A stretch of 64,000 nucleotides of DNA from UBA3069 sp050633465 (GCA_050633465.1 JBOEGO010000007.1:1-64000), one strand, 5' to 3'; shown: positions 1-7,627, counted from the first letter of the stretch. The notes: generated by a model from the sequence alone, not told the origin. Made by a program: numbers and translations.

Positions 1-382
1 TTTTGCCGGTGCGATGAAGCGTCACAACTTTGGCGGTTTGCGCGCCACGCACGGTGTGTCGATTTCGCACCGTTCGCATGGTTCCACGGGTCAGTGTCAG
101 GATCCGGGCAAGGTGTTCAAAGGCAAGAAAATGGCCGGTCACATGGGTGCCGCCAAGGTCACCACGCAGAACCTGCAAGTGATCAAGACCGATGCGGGCC
201 GTGGCCTGATCATGGTCAAGGGCGCTGTTCCCGGTTCCAAAGGTGGCTGGGTTACGGTCAAGGACGCGGTGAAGAAACCCTTCCCCGAGAATGCAGTCCT
301 GCCCGCAGCTCTGAAATCGGCACAGGTTGAAGCGGTCGCCGAGGCACCCGCAGATGCGCCCGCCGAAGGAGGTGAAGCATGA
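1..382 (+). CDS. rplC: 50S ribosomal protein L3, C-terminal part (cut by window edge)
   Basis: The frame is open from the first bases of the window, so the start lies outside. The visible part covers the C-terminal half of L3, a primary 23S rRNA-binding assembly protein of the large subunit. Recognisable segments are KRHNFGG, HGVSISHR and GKVFKGKKMAGHMG; the last surrounds the region that reaches the peptidyl-transferase centre. The tail is an Ala/Glu/Pro-rich extension (EAPADAPAEGGEA), common in alphaproteobacterial L3. The stop overlaps the rplD start (ATGA), so translation is probably coupled. Confidence 0.97.
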   Translation, partial: FAGAMKRHNFGGLRATHGVSISHRSHGSTGQCQDPGKVFKGKKMAGHMGAAKVTTQNLQVIKTDAGRGLIMVKGAVPGSKGGWVTVKDAVKKPFPENAVLPAALKSAQVEAVAEAPADAPAEGGEA

Positions 383-996
383 AACTTGACGTGATCAATC
401 TTGACGGCGGCAAAGCCGGTTCCGTTGATCTGGGCGAAGACATCTTTGGTCTGGAGCCGCGTGCGGACATCCTGCACCGTGTGGTCCGTTGGCAGCGCAA
501 CAATGCGCAGGCCGGCACCCACAAGGTAAAGACCCGTTCGGAAACCTCGTATTCCACCAAGAAGATCTATCGCCAAAAAGGCACCGGCGGCGCACGCCAC
601 GGTGACCGTAACGCGCCGATCTTTCGCAAGGGTGGTATCTACAAGGGTCCGACGCCCCGTAGCCACGGCCACGAGCTGACGAAGAAATTCCGCAAGCTGG
701 GCCTGAAGCACGCGTTGTCCGCCAAGGTCAAAGACGGTTCGCTGGTCATCATCGAAACCGCCGAAACCGAAGGCAAAACCGCAGTTCTGGCGAAACAGGT
801 TGCAAAACTTGGCTGGAAACGCGCCCTCATCATCGACGGTGCCACCGTCAACGAGGGTTTCGCCAAGGCAGCGCGCAACATCGAAGGTCTGGATATCCTG
901 CCGACGATGGGCGCAAACGTCTATGACATCCTCAAGCGTGACACCCTGGTGATCACCAAAGCGGGGATCGAAGCACTGGAGGCCCGTTTGAAATGA
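379..996 (+). CDS. rplD: 50S ribosomal protein L4
   Basis: This 205-residue protein has the usual L4 length. L4 binds domain I of 23S rRNA and lines the exit tunnel; in Escherichia coli it also represses its own S10 operon. The tunnel loop is visible around residues 55-95, with KIYRQKGTGGARHGD followed by the basic stretch GPTPRSHGHE. The gene overlaps rplC by four bases at the start and rplW by four at the end, as in a coupled operon. Whether L4 autoregulation exists here cannot be read from this window, because the S10 leader lies upstream. Confidence 0.98.
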   Translation: MKLDVINLDGGKAGSVDLGEDIFGLEPRADILHRVVRWQRNNAQAGTHKVKTRSETSYSTKKIYRQKGTGGARHGDRNAPIFRKGGIYKGPTPRSHGHELTKKFRKLGLKHALSAKVKDGSLVIIETAETEGKTAVLAKQVAKLGWKRALIIDGATVNEGFAKAARNIEGLDILPTMGANVYDILKRDTLVITKAGIEALEARLK

Positions 997-1289
997 GCGC
1001 CAAAGCAGAACATTACGACGTGATCCGCAAGCCGATCATCACCGAAAAGGCGACAATGGCGTCTGAAAACGGTGCGGTCGTGTTTGAAGTGGCCATCGAC
1101 AGCAACAAACCCCAGATCAAAGAGGCCGTAGAGGCGCTGTTTGGTGTGAAGGTCAAAGCGGTCAACACCACGATCACCAAAGGCAAAGTCAAACGTTTCC
1201 GCGGTCGCCTTGGCACCCGCAAAGACGTGAAAAAGGCCTATGTCACCCTCGAAGAGGGCAACACGATCGACGTCTCTACCGGACTGTGA
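993..1289 (+). CDS. rplW: 50S ribosomal protein L23
   Basis: This 98-residue protein begins YDVIRKPIITEKA, the L23 signature at the exit-tunnel rim where trigger factor and SRP dock. The basic segment KGKVKRFRGRLGTRKDVKKAYV lies near residues 61-82. The start overlaps the rplD stop. In most bacteria rplB follows within a few bases. Here a strong terminator follows at 1311-1342 and rplB begins 919 bases downstream, so the rplC-rplD-rplW segment appears to be its own 3' transcript end. Confidence 0.98.
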   Translation: MSAKAEHYDVIRKPIITEKATMASENGAVVFEVAIDSNKPQIKEAVEALFGVKVKAVNTTITKGKVKRFRGRLGTRKDVKKAYVTLEEGNTIDVSTGL

Positions 1290-1310
1290 TTCTGTTGAAA
1301 TGAAATGCGA

Positions 1311-1342
1311 AAGCCCCCTGCCGAAAGGCGGGGGGCTTTTTT
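1311..1342 (+). terminator. Intrinsic terminator after rplW
   Basis: A 10-bp stem (AAGCCCCCTG pairing with CGGGGGGCTT, one G-U pair), capped by an inner CC-GG and a GAAA loop, runs directly into a T tract. It sits 22 bases after the rplW stop. This is a textbook rho-independent terminator placed inside what is usually one continuous S10 operon. Confidence 0.9.
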
Positions 1343-1409
1343 GTTTGTGTGTGGCTGTGGCGTTTGGTTTATTCGTCAGTGGTATTGTGGTGTGTGTGGA
1401 GAGAGTATT

Positions 1410-1835
1410 TTGAAAACCATCAATTTGAAGTTCGCCTTTGGCGCATTGTGCTGTGTTGCCCTGACTGCCTGTTCTGAGCCGAAGGCGGCGCGCGAGACTG
1501 GCGTGGCGCTAACCCGTGAATTATCGGATGGGGCCGGGACGATCATGTATAATTGCCGCCCTTTAACCGGGGCGCGTGCTGATGAGGCACTGACAAAGGC
1601 GCAGGCTCTGTTCGAGGAGAAACACTATCCGAAATTTCGCGCGAATTGGGTGGCCGTGAAAAAAATGACGTCCGAGCGCAAGATCACCATGCCTGATTTT
1701 TATGCCGTGAAGAGGAGAACTGATGCGTTGAAGCGACGCGCGGCGAAGGACACGGCCCCGTTTGGTTGCACATTCATAGGCCTCAGGTTTTCGCCGGCAG
1801 CAACGCAGAAATGGACCAAGCAGCTTGGACTTTAG
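1410..1835 (+). CDS. Small predicted lipoprotein, function unknown
   Basis: A TTG start at 1410 is chosen because a purine-rich GGAGAGAG lies just upstream and because the reading then begins with a signal peptide. The product is 141 residues. Residues 1-20 are hydrophobic and end in LTA-C, a lipobox with Cys21 as the predicted lipidated residue. The mature part is basic and lysine-rich, with two further cysteines. I recognise no family. The gene sits alone between the rplW terminator and rplB, a position normally empty. Its own promoter is not obvious. Confidence 0.72.
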   Translation: MKTINLKFAFGALCCVALTACSEPKAARETGVALTRELSDGAGTIMYNCRPLTGARADEALTKAQALFEEKHYPKFRANWVAVKKMTSERKITMPDFYAVKRRTDALKRRAAKDTAPFGCTFIGLRFSPAATQKWTKQLGL

Positions 1836-2009
1836 AGTGTAGGGCGAGGGTTTGGCTGGAATAAAGTGGCCAGCAACCGCGTTTGTTCGCCACCCCGCAG
1901 TCTGGCGATGTTCGGCTATGTGCCTTGGTGTGAGTGGGCGTGGTTGCCGCTGACGCTCCCTGCTTGAACGGCATTTCAAACCCTGCGCGCCGGATTTCCC
2001 CTTATGGGC

Positions 2010-2038
2010 TTGACCCCCAGCATCGGCTGCCCTAAACG
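2010..2038 (+). promoter_or_regulatory. Predicted sigma70-type promoter for rplB
   Basis: TTGACC at 2010-2015 and TAAACG at 2033-2038 are separated by exactly 17 bases. A transcript would start near 2045 and carry a leader of about 160 bases to rplB. The position, just after a terminated upstream unit, makes a new promoter necessary. Prediction is from sequence only. Confidence 0.55.
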
Positions 2039-2052
2039 ACCCCATCGGCATG

Positions 2053-2080
2053 GCCCCGGATTCGTCCGGGGCTTGTCTTT
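2053..2080 (+). terminator. UUCG-loop hairpin with T-rich tail in rplB leader
   Basis: GCCCCGGA (2053-2060) and TCCGGGGC (2065-2072) form a perfect 8-bp stem around a TTCG tetraloop, followed by TTGTCTTTT. It could terminate the lipoprotein transcript. Because it lies about 8 bases after the predicted rplB transcription start, it could also act as an attenuator or 5' stabiliser of the rplB mRNA. Confidence 0.65.
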
Positions 2081-2207
2081 TGCTCGGTTGAGCAAAGCAA
2101 CCAGGCACCTACGGGGGCCTATACCACCTGCCACCTTCGGGGGGCTTACATCGCGGGGGCTGGCCATCTGGCCGAACCTGCTCTGCTAGAAACGGAAGAC
2201 AGTAAAC

Positions 2208-3050
2208 ATGGCACTCAAGTCGTACAAACCGACGACGCCGGGCCAGCGTGGGCTGGTTCTGATCGACCGTTCGGAGCTGTGGAAAGGACGTCCGGTTAAG
2301 GCCCTCACTGAGGGTTTGACCAAATCGGGCGGCCGGAACAACACCGGACGGATCACGATGCGCCGCACAGGCGGCGGGGCCAAGCGCCTCTATCGGATCG
2401 TCGATTTCAAACGGACCAAATTTGACGTATCGGCCACGGTCGAACGCATCGAATATGACCCCAACCGGACCGCGTTCATCGCTCTCGTGAAATACGAAGA
2501 TGGCGAACAGGCCTATATCCTTGCCCCGCAGCGTCTGGCTGTTGGTGACAAGGTGATCGCTTCGGCCAAGGCTGATATCAAGCCCGGCAACGCGATGCCC
2601 TTCTCGGGTCTGCCCATCGGGACAATCGTCCACAACGTCGAACTGAAACCCGGCAAGGGCGGCCAGATCGCACGCGCCGCAGGCACCTATGCCCAGTTCG
2701 TTGGTCGTGATGGCGGTTACGCCCAGATCCGCCTGTCCTCGGGCGAATTGCGTCTGGTGCGTCAGGAATGCATGTGTACCGTTGGTGCCGTGTCCAACCC
2801 CGACAACTCCAACCAGAACTACGGTAAAGCCGGTCGTATGCGCCACAAGGGCATTCGCCCCTCGGTTCGCGGTGTGGTTATGAACCCGATCGACCACCCC
2901 CACGGTGGTGGTGAAGGCCGGACCTCTGGTGGTCGTCACCCGGTTTCCCCCTGGGGTAAGCCGACCAAGGGTGCCCGCACCCGGAACAAGAACAAAGCGT
3001 CTAGCAAGCTGATCATCCGCTCGCGTCACGCCAAGAAAAAGGGGCGGTAA
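2208..3050 (+). CDS. rplB: 50S ribosomal protein L2
   Basis: The 280-residue product has the full L2 length. L2 binds 23S rRNA near the peptidyl-transferase centre and helps subunit association. The most conserved segment, MNPIDHPHGGGEGR, lies at residues 225-238 and includes the essential histidine (His230 here). The C-terminal tail is strongly basic. It starts a gene run with rpsS, rplV, rpsC and rplP, each spaced by 3 bases or less except rplP (13). The long leader with its own promoter and hairpin is unusual for rplB. Confidence 0.98.
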   Translation: MALKSYKPTTPGQRGLVLIDRSELWKGRPVKALTEGLTKSGGRNNTGRITMRRTGGGAKRLYRIVDFKRTKFDVSATVERIEYDPNRTAFIALVKYEDGEQAYILAPQRLAVGDKVIASAKADIKPGNAMPFSGLPIGTIVHNVELKPGKGGQIARAAGTYAQFVGRDGGYAQIRLSSGELRLVRQECMCTVGAVSNPDNSNQNYGKAGRMRHKGIRPSVRGVVMNPIDHPHGGGEGRTSGGRHPVSPWGKPTKGARTRNKNKASSKLIIRSRHAKKKGR

Positions 3051-3053
3051 TCC

Positions 3054-3332
3054 ATGTCTCGCTCTGTTTGGAAAGGCCCCTTTGTCGATTCTTATGTGCT
3101 GAAAAAAGCCGAAGCATCGCGCGAGTCGGGTCGCAACGAAGTTATCAAAATCTGGTCGCGCCGCTCGACGATCCTGCCCCAATTCGTGGGTCTGACGTTT
3201 GGCGTTTACAACGGCCACAAGCATATTCCTGTCAACGTCTCTGAGGACATGATTGGTCAGAAGTTCGGTGAATATTCCCCGACTCGGACCTATTACGGTC
3301 ACGCAGCAGACAAAAAAGCGAAGCGGAAATAA
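3054..3332 (+). CDS. rpsS: 30S ribosomal protein S19
   Basis: The product is 92 residues, the normal S19 length. It opens with SRSVWKGPFVD and has the conserved VYNGHKHIPVNVSEDMIGQKFGEY segment split around residues 53-76. S19 forms a complex with S13 in the small-subunit head and contacts the A-site tRNA. The gene starts 4 bases after the rplB stop codon's last base and is followed after 3 bases by rplV. Confidence 0.98.
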   Translation: MSRSVWKGPFVDSYVLKKAEASRESGRNEVIKIWSRRSTILPQFVGLTFGVYNGHKHIPVNVSEDMIGQKFGEYSPTRTYYGHAADKKAKRK

Positions 3333-3335
3333 GCC

Positions 3336-3716
3336 ATGAGCAAGGATAAGAATCCCCGCCGCGTGGCCGACAACGAAGCAATGGCAAAACTGCGCATGCT
3401 TCGCACCAGCCCGCAAAAGCTGAATCTGGTTGCCGCGATGATCCGCGGGAAAAAGGTCGACAAGGCCCTGACGGACCTGACCTTTTCGAAAAAGCGGATC
3501 GCTGTGGACGTGAAGAAATGCCTTCAGTCCGCGATTGCCAACGCCGAAAACAACCACAATCTGGATGTTGACGAGCTGGTCGTTGCCGAAGCCTATGTCG
3601 GTAAGAACCTGACCCTGAAACGCGGTCGCCCGCGTGCCCGTGGTCGTTTCGGCAAGATCGTGAAACCGTTCTCGGAACTCACCATTCTGGTGCGTCAAGT
3701 TGAGGAGCAAGCATAA
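3336..3716 (+). CDS. rplV: 50S ribosomal protein L22
   Basis: The product is 126 residues. L22 lines the exit tunnel through a long beta-hairpin, visible here as the basic KRGRPRARGRFGKI segment near residues 96-109, just before the C-terminal strand. The opening MSKDKNPRRVADNEA is a short extension ahead of the core, which begins near AKLRMLRTSPQKLN. The last base of the stop is shared with the rpsC start (TAATG), so the pair is translationally coupled. Confidence 0.97.
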   Translation: MSKDKNPRRVADNEAMAKLRMLRTSPQKLNLVAAMIRGKKVDKALTDLTFSKKRIAVDVKKCLQSAIANAENNHNLDVDELVVAEAYVGKNLTLKRGRPRARGRFGKIVKPFSELTILVRQVEEQA

Positions 3717-4423
3717 TGGGTCAGAAGGTCAATCCGATCGGTATGCGCCTGCAGGTCAACCGCACCTGGGACAGCCGCTGGTTCGCTGAATCCAAAGATT
3801 TTGGCGATCTGCTGCTGGAAGACGTGAAAATGCGCGAGTTCATCAAGGACGAGTGCAAGCAGGCTGGTATTGCCCGCGTGATCATCGAACGTCCGCACAA
3901 AAAGTGCCGCGTTACGATCCACGCTGCACGCCCCGGCGTGATCATCGGCAAGAAAGGCGCAGACATCGAAACCCTGCGCAAGAAGCTGGCGAACATGACC
4001 GACAGCGAGCTGCACCTCAACATCGTTGAAGTGCGCAAGCCCGAGATGGACGCAGCCCTTGTGGGTGAATCCATCGCGCAGCAGCTGGAACGCCGTGTGT
4101 CCTTCCGTCGTGCGATGAAACGTGCCGTGCAAAACGCCATGCGTATGGGTGCCCTGGGTATCCGCGTGAACGTCGCGGGCCGTCTTGGCGGCGCCGAAAT
4201 CGCGCGCACCGAGTGGTATCGTGAAGGCCGTGTGCCGCTGCACACATTGCGTGCCGACATCGATTACGCACATTCCGAAGCCATGACTGCCTACGGCATC
4301 ATCGGCATCAAGGTCTGGATTTTCAAAGGTGAAATCATGGAGCACGATCCCGCTGCCCGTGACCGTCGCCAACAGGAAATCCAAGATGGTCCCGCGCCCC
4401 GTGGCGCTGGCGGCCGTCGCTGA
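3716..4423 (+). CDS. rpsC: 30S ribosomal protein S3
   Basis: The product is 235 residues. S3 lies at the mRNA entry channel and contributes to helicase activity. It begins MGQKVNPIGMRLQ, a hallmark of S3. A KH type 2 domain with the GVIIGKKGADIE loop lies at residues 74-85. The tail ends in a Gly/Arg-rich stretch. The gene overlaps the rplV stop by one base, and rplP follows after 13 bases. Confidence 0.98.
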   Translation: MGQKVNPIGMRLQVNRTWDSRWFAESKDFGDLLLEDVKMREFIKDECKQAGIARVIIERPHKKCRVTIHAARPGVIIGKKGADIETLRKKLANMTDSELHLNIVEVRKPEMDAALVGESIAQQLERRVSFRRAMKRAVQNAMRMGALGIRVNVAGRLGGAEIARTEWYREGRVPLHTLRADIDYAHSEAMTAYGIIGIKVWIFKGEIMEHDPAARDRRQQEIQDGPAPRGAGGRR

Positions 4424-4436
4424 GGAGGTCTGAACA

Positions 4437-4850
4437 ATGCTTCAACCAAAGCGTACTAAGTTCCGCAAGCAGCACAAAGGCCGGATCAAGGGTCTGGCCA
4501 AGGGCGGCTCGGATCTGAACTTCGGGTCGTTTGGCCTGAAAGCGACCCAACCCGAGCGCATCACAGCGCGTCAGATCGAGGCAGCACGCCGCGCGATGAC
4601 CCGCCACATGAAGCGTCAGGGCCGTGTCTGGATCCGCATTTTCCCGGATGTTGCCGTGTCCTCCAAACCCACCGAAGTTCGTATGGGTAAGGGTAAAGGT
4701 TCCGTCGATTATTGGGCAGCCAAGGTAAAACCGGGCCGCGTGATGTTCGAACTGGACGGCGTATCGGAAGATGTCGCACGCGAGGCCCTGCGCCTTGCCG
4801 CGATGAAACTGCCGATCAAAACCCGTGTTGTGGTTCGCGAAGACTGGTAA
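4437..4850 (+). CDS. rplP: 50S ribosomal protein L16
   Basis: The product is 137 residues and opens MLQPKRTKFRKQHKGR, typical of L16, which organises the A-site region of 23S rRNA. The MGKGKGSVDYWAAKVKPGRV segment near residues 83-102 includes the position that is hydroxylated in some bacteria (Arg81 in E. coli). It is the last gene of this rplB-to-rplP run. A terminator follows at 4940-4970, and the expected next gene, rpmC, lies 2.6 kb away. Confidence 0.98.
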   Translation: MLQPKRTKFRKQHKGRIKGLAKGGSDLNFGSFGLKATQPERITARQIEAARRAMTRHMKRQGRVWIRIFPDVAVSSKPTEVRMGKGKGSVDYWAAKVKPGRVMFELDGVSEDVAREALRLAAMKLPIKTRVVVREDW

Positions 4851-4939
4851 GCCTGCAATTCGCCTTTGGCGGAATGTCAGGAAAGTGGTGTCGCGATTTT
4901 TCGACGAAAATTCACGACCCGTGCTCCGGTAGAAAAAAG

Positions 4940-4970
4940 AAACCCCCGTCAGGAAACTGGCGGGGGTTTT
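4940..4970 (+). terminator. Intrinsic terminator after rplP
   Basis: ACCCCCGTCAG pairs with CTGGCGGGGGT around a GAAA tetraloop, followed by TTTT. It stands 90 bases after rplP and splits the ribosomal operon at the L16/L29 boundary. It may be read in both directions, since the unit from the right (5043-7115) converges on it. Confidence 0.88.
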
Positions 4971-5042
4971 CATTTGTCTGGGCGGGGATAGATCGCAATC
5001 AGATCGCGATAGGGCGTCTGTTTGGGAACCCCCTATGCTGAT

Positions 5043-5384
5043 CTATCTGTTGAGAAACATATATTGGCCGTGCAGCGTGCCAAGAACTGTCTCTGGAATG
5101 TCGGGCACATAGATGCGCAGTGCGGCAAGGGCCATTGCGGCCTCTTCGCTCGGTTCAGGACCAGCGCCATGCCCCAGCGAAAGCACCCTGCGCGGGTTTA
5201 ATTGCAGCAAAAGGTCCAATAATCCGTCGATTAACGCAAAGGCGGGCAGTTGGTCTGATTCAGCCGTCTGACTGCCCTCCTCCAATGACCGAAATCCCAA
5301 ATAGGACGGCGCAGCCAGCGTTAAAGCATCGGCGTGGTTCGCCACCCCCGCCCGCAGGTTTGACACCTGTTTCCAATCGGGCAA
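5043..5384 (-). CDS. Hypothetical protein downstream of TIGR02466 oxygenase
   Basis: The product is 113 residues, read from a TTG at 5384 that lies three bases after the stop of the upstream oxygenase gene, which suggests coupling. It is moderately acidic, has no signal peptide or membrane segment, and carries a Leu-rich helix (GLLDLLLQL) near the middle. I recognise no domain. An ATG is not available in this frame. Its position in a minus-strand block within the ribosomal operon is the only functional hint. Confidence 0.55.
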   Translation of the reverse strand: MPDWKQVSNLRAGVANHADALTLAAPSYLGFRSLEEGSQTAESDQLPAFALIDGLLDLLLQLNPRRVLSLGHGAGPEPSEEAAMALAALRIYVPDIPETVLGTLHGQYMFLNR

Positions 5385-5387
5385 TGT

Positions 5388-6008
5388 TTATTCCCACTTA
5401 TAGTTAAAGCTGACCGAAATCCGGTCGTCCTCGGACATGTTCATCGGCACCTCGTGGCGCAGCCATGATTCCCACAGCAGCACGTCACCCACGGCGGGTT
5501 TGACATAGACGAATGTTTGCAGATCGCGGCGCGCGCCTTTGCGGCGGGGCGGGGCGGCCATCATACGGGCGGAACGCGGGTCTTCCAGTTTCAGCGCCGA
5601 GGCATCCTCGGGCATGGCCACATAGGTGGTGCCGGAAATCACCGAATGGGGGTGGATGTGGGATGCGTGCATGCCGCCCTCGGGCAGGATGTTGATCCAT
5701 AAATCCTCTAACACCAGTTTGCCCTCGCCCAGATCAAACTCCAGATCCCTGGCGAAACCCGCGACATGGGCGTCCAGCGATTTTACCAGATCGGCAAAGA
5801 TCGGAAACCGCCACGGCAGGTCGGTCAACGATGCATAAGAGGTATAGCCGGGGTATCCGTTTTCCTCGCTCCAGTCCTGTCCGGCCTCATCATCCTGCGC
5901 GATCACAAGGCAGGAGTTTTCCAATTCACCGGCGTCGATTTTCGGCCCCTGTTCGGACAGGGGGGCGCGATACAGGCGGGTGACAAACAGGTTTTCGATT
6001 GCGGGCAT
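5388..6008 (-). CDS. TIGR02466-type putative 2OG-Fe(II) oxygenase
   Basis: The 206-residue product resembles the TIGR02466 / 2OG-FeII_Oxy_5 family. The double-stranded beta-helix signature is visible: a metal-binding stretch HASHIHPHSVISGTTYV near residues 113-129, a second histidine in WESWLRHEV near residues 177-185, and Arg in RISVSFNY close to the C terminus, which would bind 2-oxoglutarate. Substrate is unknown. It lies between an RTX-like gene and an unknown gene on the minus strand, all three pointing away from rpmC. Family assignment is firm; activity is inferred. Confidence 0.85.
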   Translation of the reverse strand: MPAIENLFVTRLYRAPLSEQGPKIDAGELENSCLVIAQDDEAGQDWSEENGYPGYTSYASLTDLPWRFPIFADLVKSLDAHVAGFARDLEFDLGEGKLVLEDLWINILPEGGMHASHIHPHSVISGTTYVAMPEDASALKLEDPRSARMMAAPPRRKGARRDLQTFVYVKPAVGDVLLWESWLRHEVPMNMSEDDRISVSFNYKWE

Positions 6009-6086
6009 GGGCAGACCTCGGGCTTGAATTTCGCCCTTTGTTTAGCCCAGTTACCGCGCCTTGGCGAGGGAGGACGGCGCGGGATG

Positions 6087-7115
6087 TCAGGCCAGCCCCG
6101 CCGCCTGGTCGCCGATCAGGCTGATGTCGCCCAGCGACATTCCCGTTGCGCCGGGAAGCCAGATCACCACGTCGCGGGTGCCGTTGACCAGATCGTAATG
6201 CAGGGTGATTTCCGTGCCGATCCCGTCAAAGCTGTCGGTTGCTTCCTCTATGGTTACATCGGTCAGGCTGCTTGTGTCGGCGTTCAGGATGGGTTCGATC
6301 ACCAAGTGGTCCTCGCTTGGGTCGAAATCTTCGATGGTCTGGCCGCGCAGGACGGTGTCTGCTCCGGTTTCTCCCCCTTCGGGGGCGAATCCCTCTCCGA
6401 TGCGGACTAGAAAAGTGTCGGCGCCTTCGCCTCCCCAGAGTGAGAAATCGAAGTCACTGAAATCAGAGGGGGTGCGCACGTCGATTTCAAGCGTATCATC
6501 GCCCTCGCCACCGTATGCCGCAACAAACTGTCCGGCGGAATTGTAACTGGACAAAGAGATAGAATCGTCGCCCGCGCCGCCATCGACAGTGCCCAGCGTC
6601 ACGCGGGTGGCATCAATCACGTCATCGCCTTCGCCGCCCTCGATCGACACTGCGCCGGCCAGCCCATCTGATATGATCTGGTCGTCGCCCGCGCCGCCCA
6701 AAATGGTGACCGACCCGGCGACGGTCAGCATATCGTCGCCGTCATTGCCCGAAATCACCGAGCTGTCGCCGATGGCGATTATGGTGTCATTTCCCGCGCC
6801 TGCGTCGACTTCAGAGTTAACCAGATAGGTGCTGTCTGGGTCGACGGGGCCGTCTGTTCCTGCCTCGGCAAACGCCAGACTGTCATCGCCCGCACCGGAA
6901 TCCAGTGTCAGACCATCTAGAAAATCCAATCCCGTGGCGATGGAGATGGAATCAGCGCCGGCGCTGCCCTCATAATCGCCACTCGCATCAATTTCGAGGG
7001 TGATCGCGTCTTCCTCAGTGTCGGGTTCCTGTTCCTGTTCCGGTTCTTCACTGTCCTGAAACAGCAGCGCCCCCATTCCGACCCCGAAAATGCCGAGCAA
7101 AAACAACAGTTCCAT
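6087..7115 (-). CDS. Membrane-anchored acidic calcium-binding (RTX-repeat) protein
   Basis: The 342-residue product starts with a hydrophobic helix at residues 1-19 (MELLFLLGIFGVGMGALLF), then a Glu-rich linker, then about seven scattered hemolysin-type nonapeptide repeats such as GGAGDDQI, GGEGDDVI, GGAGDDSI and GGEGDDTL. Such repeats bind calcium and fold as a parallel beta-roll. The C-terminal part contains an IEDFDPSEDHLVI segment typical of RTX-protein ends. The N terminus has no cleavage site of the usual kind, so it may remain anchored. It heads the minus-strand block inside the ribosomal operon; AAAAGG precedes the start. Confidence 0.8.
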   Translation of the reverse strand: MELLFLLGIFGVGMGALLFQDSEEPEQEQEPDTEEDAITLEIDASGDYEGSAGADSISIATGLDFLDGLTLDSGAGDDSLAFAEAGTDGPVDPDSTYLVNSEVDAGAGNDTIIAIGDSSVISGNDGDDMLTVAGSVTILGGAGDDQIISDGLAGAVSIEGGEGDDVIDATRVTLGTVDGGAGDDSISLSSYNSAGQFVAAYGGEGDDTLEIDVRTPSDFSDFDFSLWGGEGADTFLVRIGEGFAPEGGETGADTVLRGQTIEDFDPSEDHLVIEPILNADTSSLTDVTIEEATDSFDGIGTEITLHYDLVNGTRDVVIWLPGATGMSLGDISLIGDQAAGLA

Positions 7116-7185
7116 AACATTCTACCTTTTTGTCACAACCTGAAGCAGGTTATTTCAGGCAAACATGGCAAAATTGCGTAAATAT

Positions 7186-7219
7186 GTCGTAAATTCCAGA
7201 CAGTCGTAAATTCCAGACA
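7186..7219. repeat. Tandem 17-bp direct repeat
   Basis: GTCGTAAATTCCAGACA occurs twice with no gap (7186-7202 and 7203-7219), and a related GCGTAAAT lies just before. The copies sit between the RTX-like gene start and the rpmC promoter. Two abutting identical copies may be paired operator sites about 1.6 helical turns apart, or a recent slippage duplication. Confidence 0.9.
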
Positions 7220-7242
7220 AAGGTCACGGACGGGCAGGGGCG

Positions 7243-7271
7243 TTGACAGGCAATCAAACCTGCGATTAACC
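7243..7271 (+). promoter_or_regulatory. Predicted promoter for rpmC unit
   Basis: TTGACA at 7243-7248 and TTAACC at 7266-7271 are 17 bases apart. The -35 is a consensus match; the -10 is weak. The terminator after rplP and the 2.1-kb minus-strand block make a new promoter for rpmC and following genes likely. Confidence 0.45.
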
Positions 7272-7426
7272 TTGATCCATCGCTGTGCCGCCAATTCTTG
7301 CAGAGTCTTTGCTGCAAGGGGTTGCTATGTTGGGGCAACAGGTCTAAACGGCGCTTTCATCATGAACTCCACTGGAATCAGGGTGACCCTTTAGGGGGCC
7401 TGCCAGTGATGTTGAAAGGAAGCGGC

Positions 7427-7627
7427 ATGAACGCCCAAGAATTGCGTGATAAAACGCCTGATCAGCTCCGCGAGGAACTGGCCAATCTGAAAAAAGAAGC
7501 TTTTAACCTGCGTTTCCAGCAGGCGACAAGCCAGCTTGAATCGACCGCGCGCATGCGGACCGTCAAGCGCGACGTGGCACGGGTCAAAACCGTGTTGAAC
7601 GAAAAAGCCGCAGCAGCAGCCGAATAA
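7427..7627 (+). CDS. rpmC: 50S ribosomal protein L29
   Basis: The start at 7427 is chosen because AAAGGAAG lies just upstream and the resulting 66-residue protein begins MNAQELRDKTPDQLREEL, like other L29 proteins; the frame is open further upstream but reads as nonsense. L29 sits by the tunnel exit next to L23 and takes part in trigger-factor and SRP docking. The protein is mostly alpha-helical, with an Ala-rich tail. It opens the second ribosomal run, followed by rpsQ after 12 bases. Confidence 0.97.
   Translation: MNAQELRDKTPDQLREELANLKKEAFNLRFQQATSQLESTARMRTVKRDVARVKTVLNEKAAAAAE

Larger units (their letters stand above)
1836..2207 (+). other. Gene-free interval between lipoprotein gene and rplB
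   Basis: This 372-base stretch holds no convincing ORF. Its right part contains a promoter-like pair (2010-2038) and a UUCG-loop hairpin (2053-2072), annotated separately. Nothing recognisable is seen in 1836-2000. Confidence 0.6.
7116..7426. other. Divergent intergenic region between RTX-like gene and rpmC
   Basis: This 311-base region must hold promoters for both directions. It contains a perfect tandem duplication of a 17-mer (7186-7219), a TTGACA-based promoter for rpmC (7243-7271) and a small CTTGCAG/CTGCAAG hairpin near 7293-7317. No convincing ORF is present. Confidence 0.6.

Noticed and set aside
2109..3710. 533-codon minus-strand open frame
   Set aside because: It lies antisense to rplB, rpsS and rplV, whose identity is certain. 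Composition is that of a shadow frame in high-GC coding DNA.
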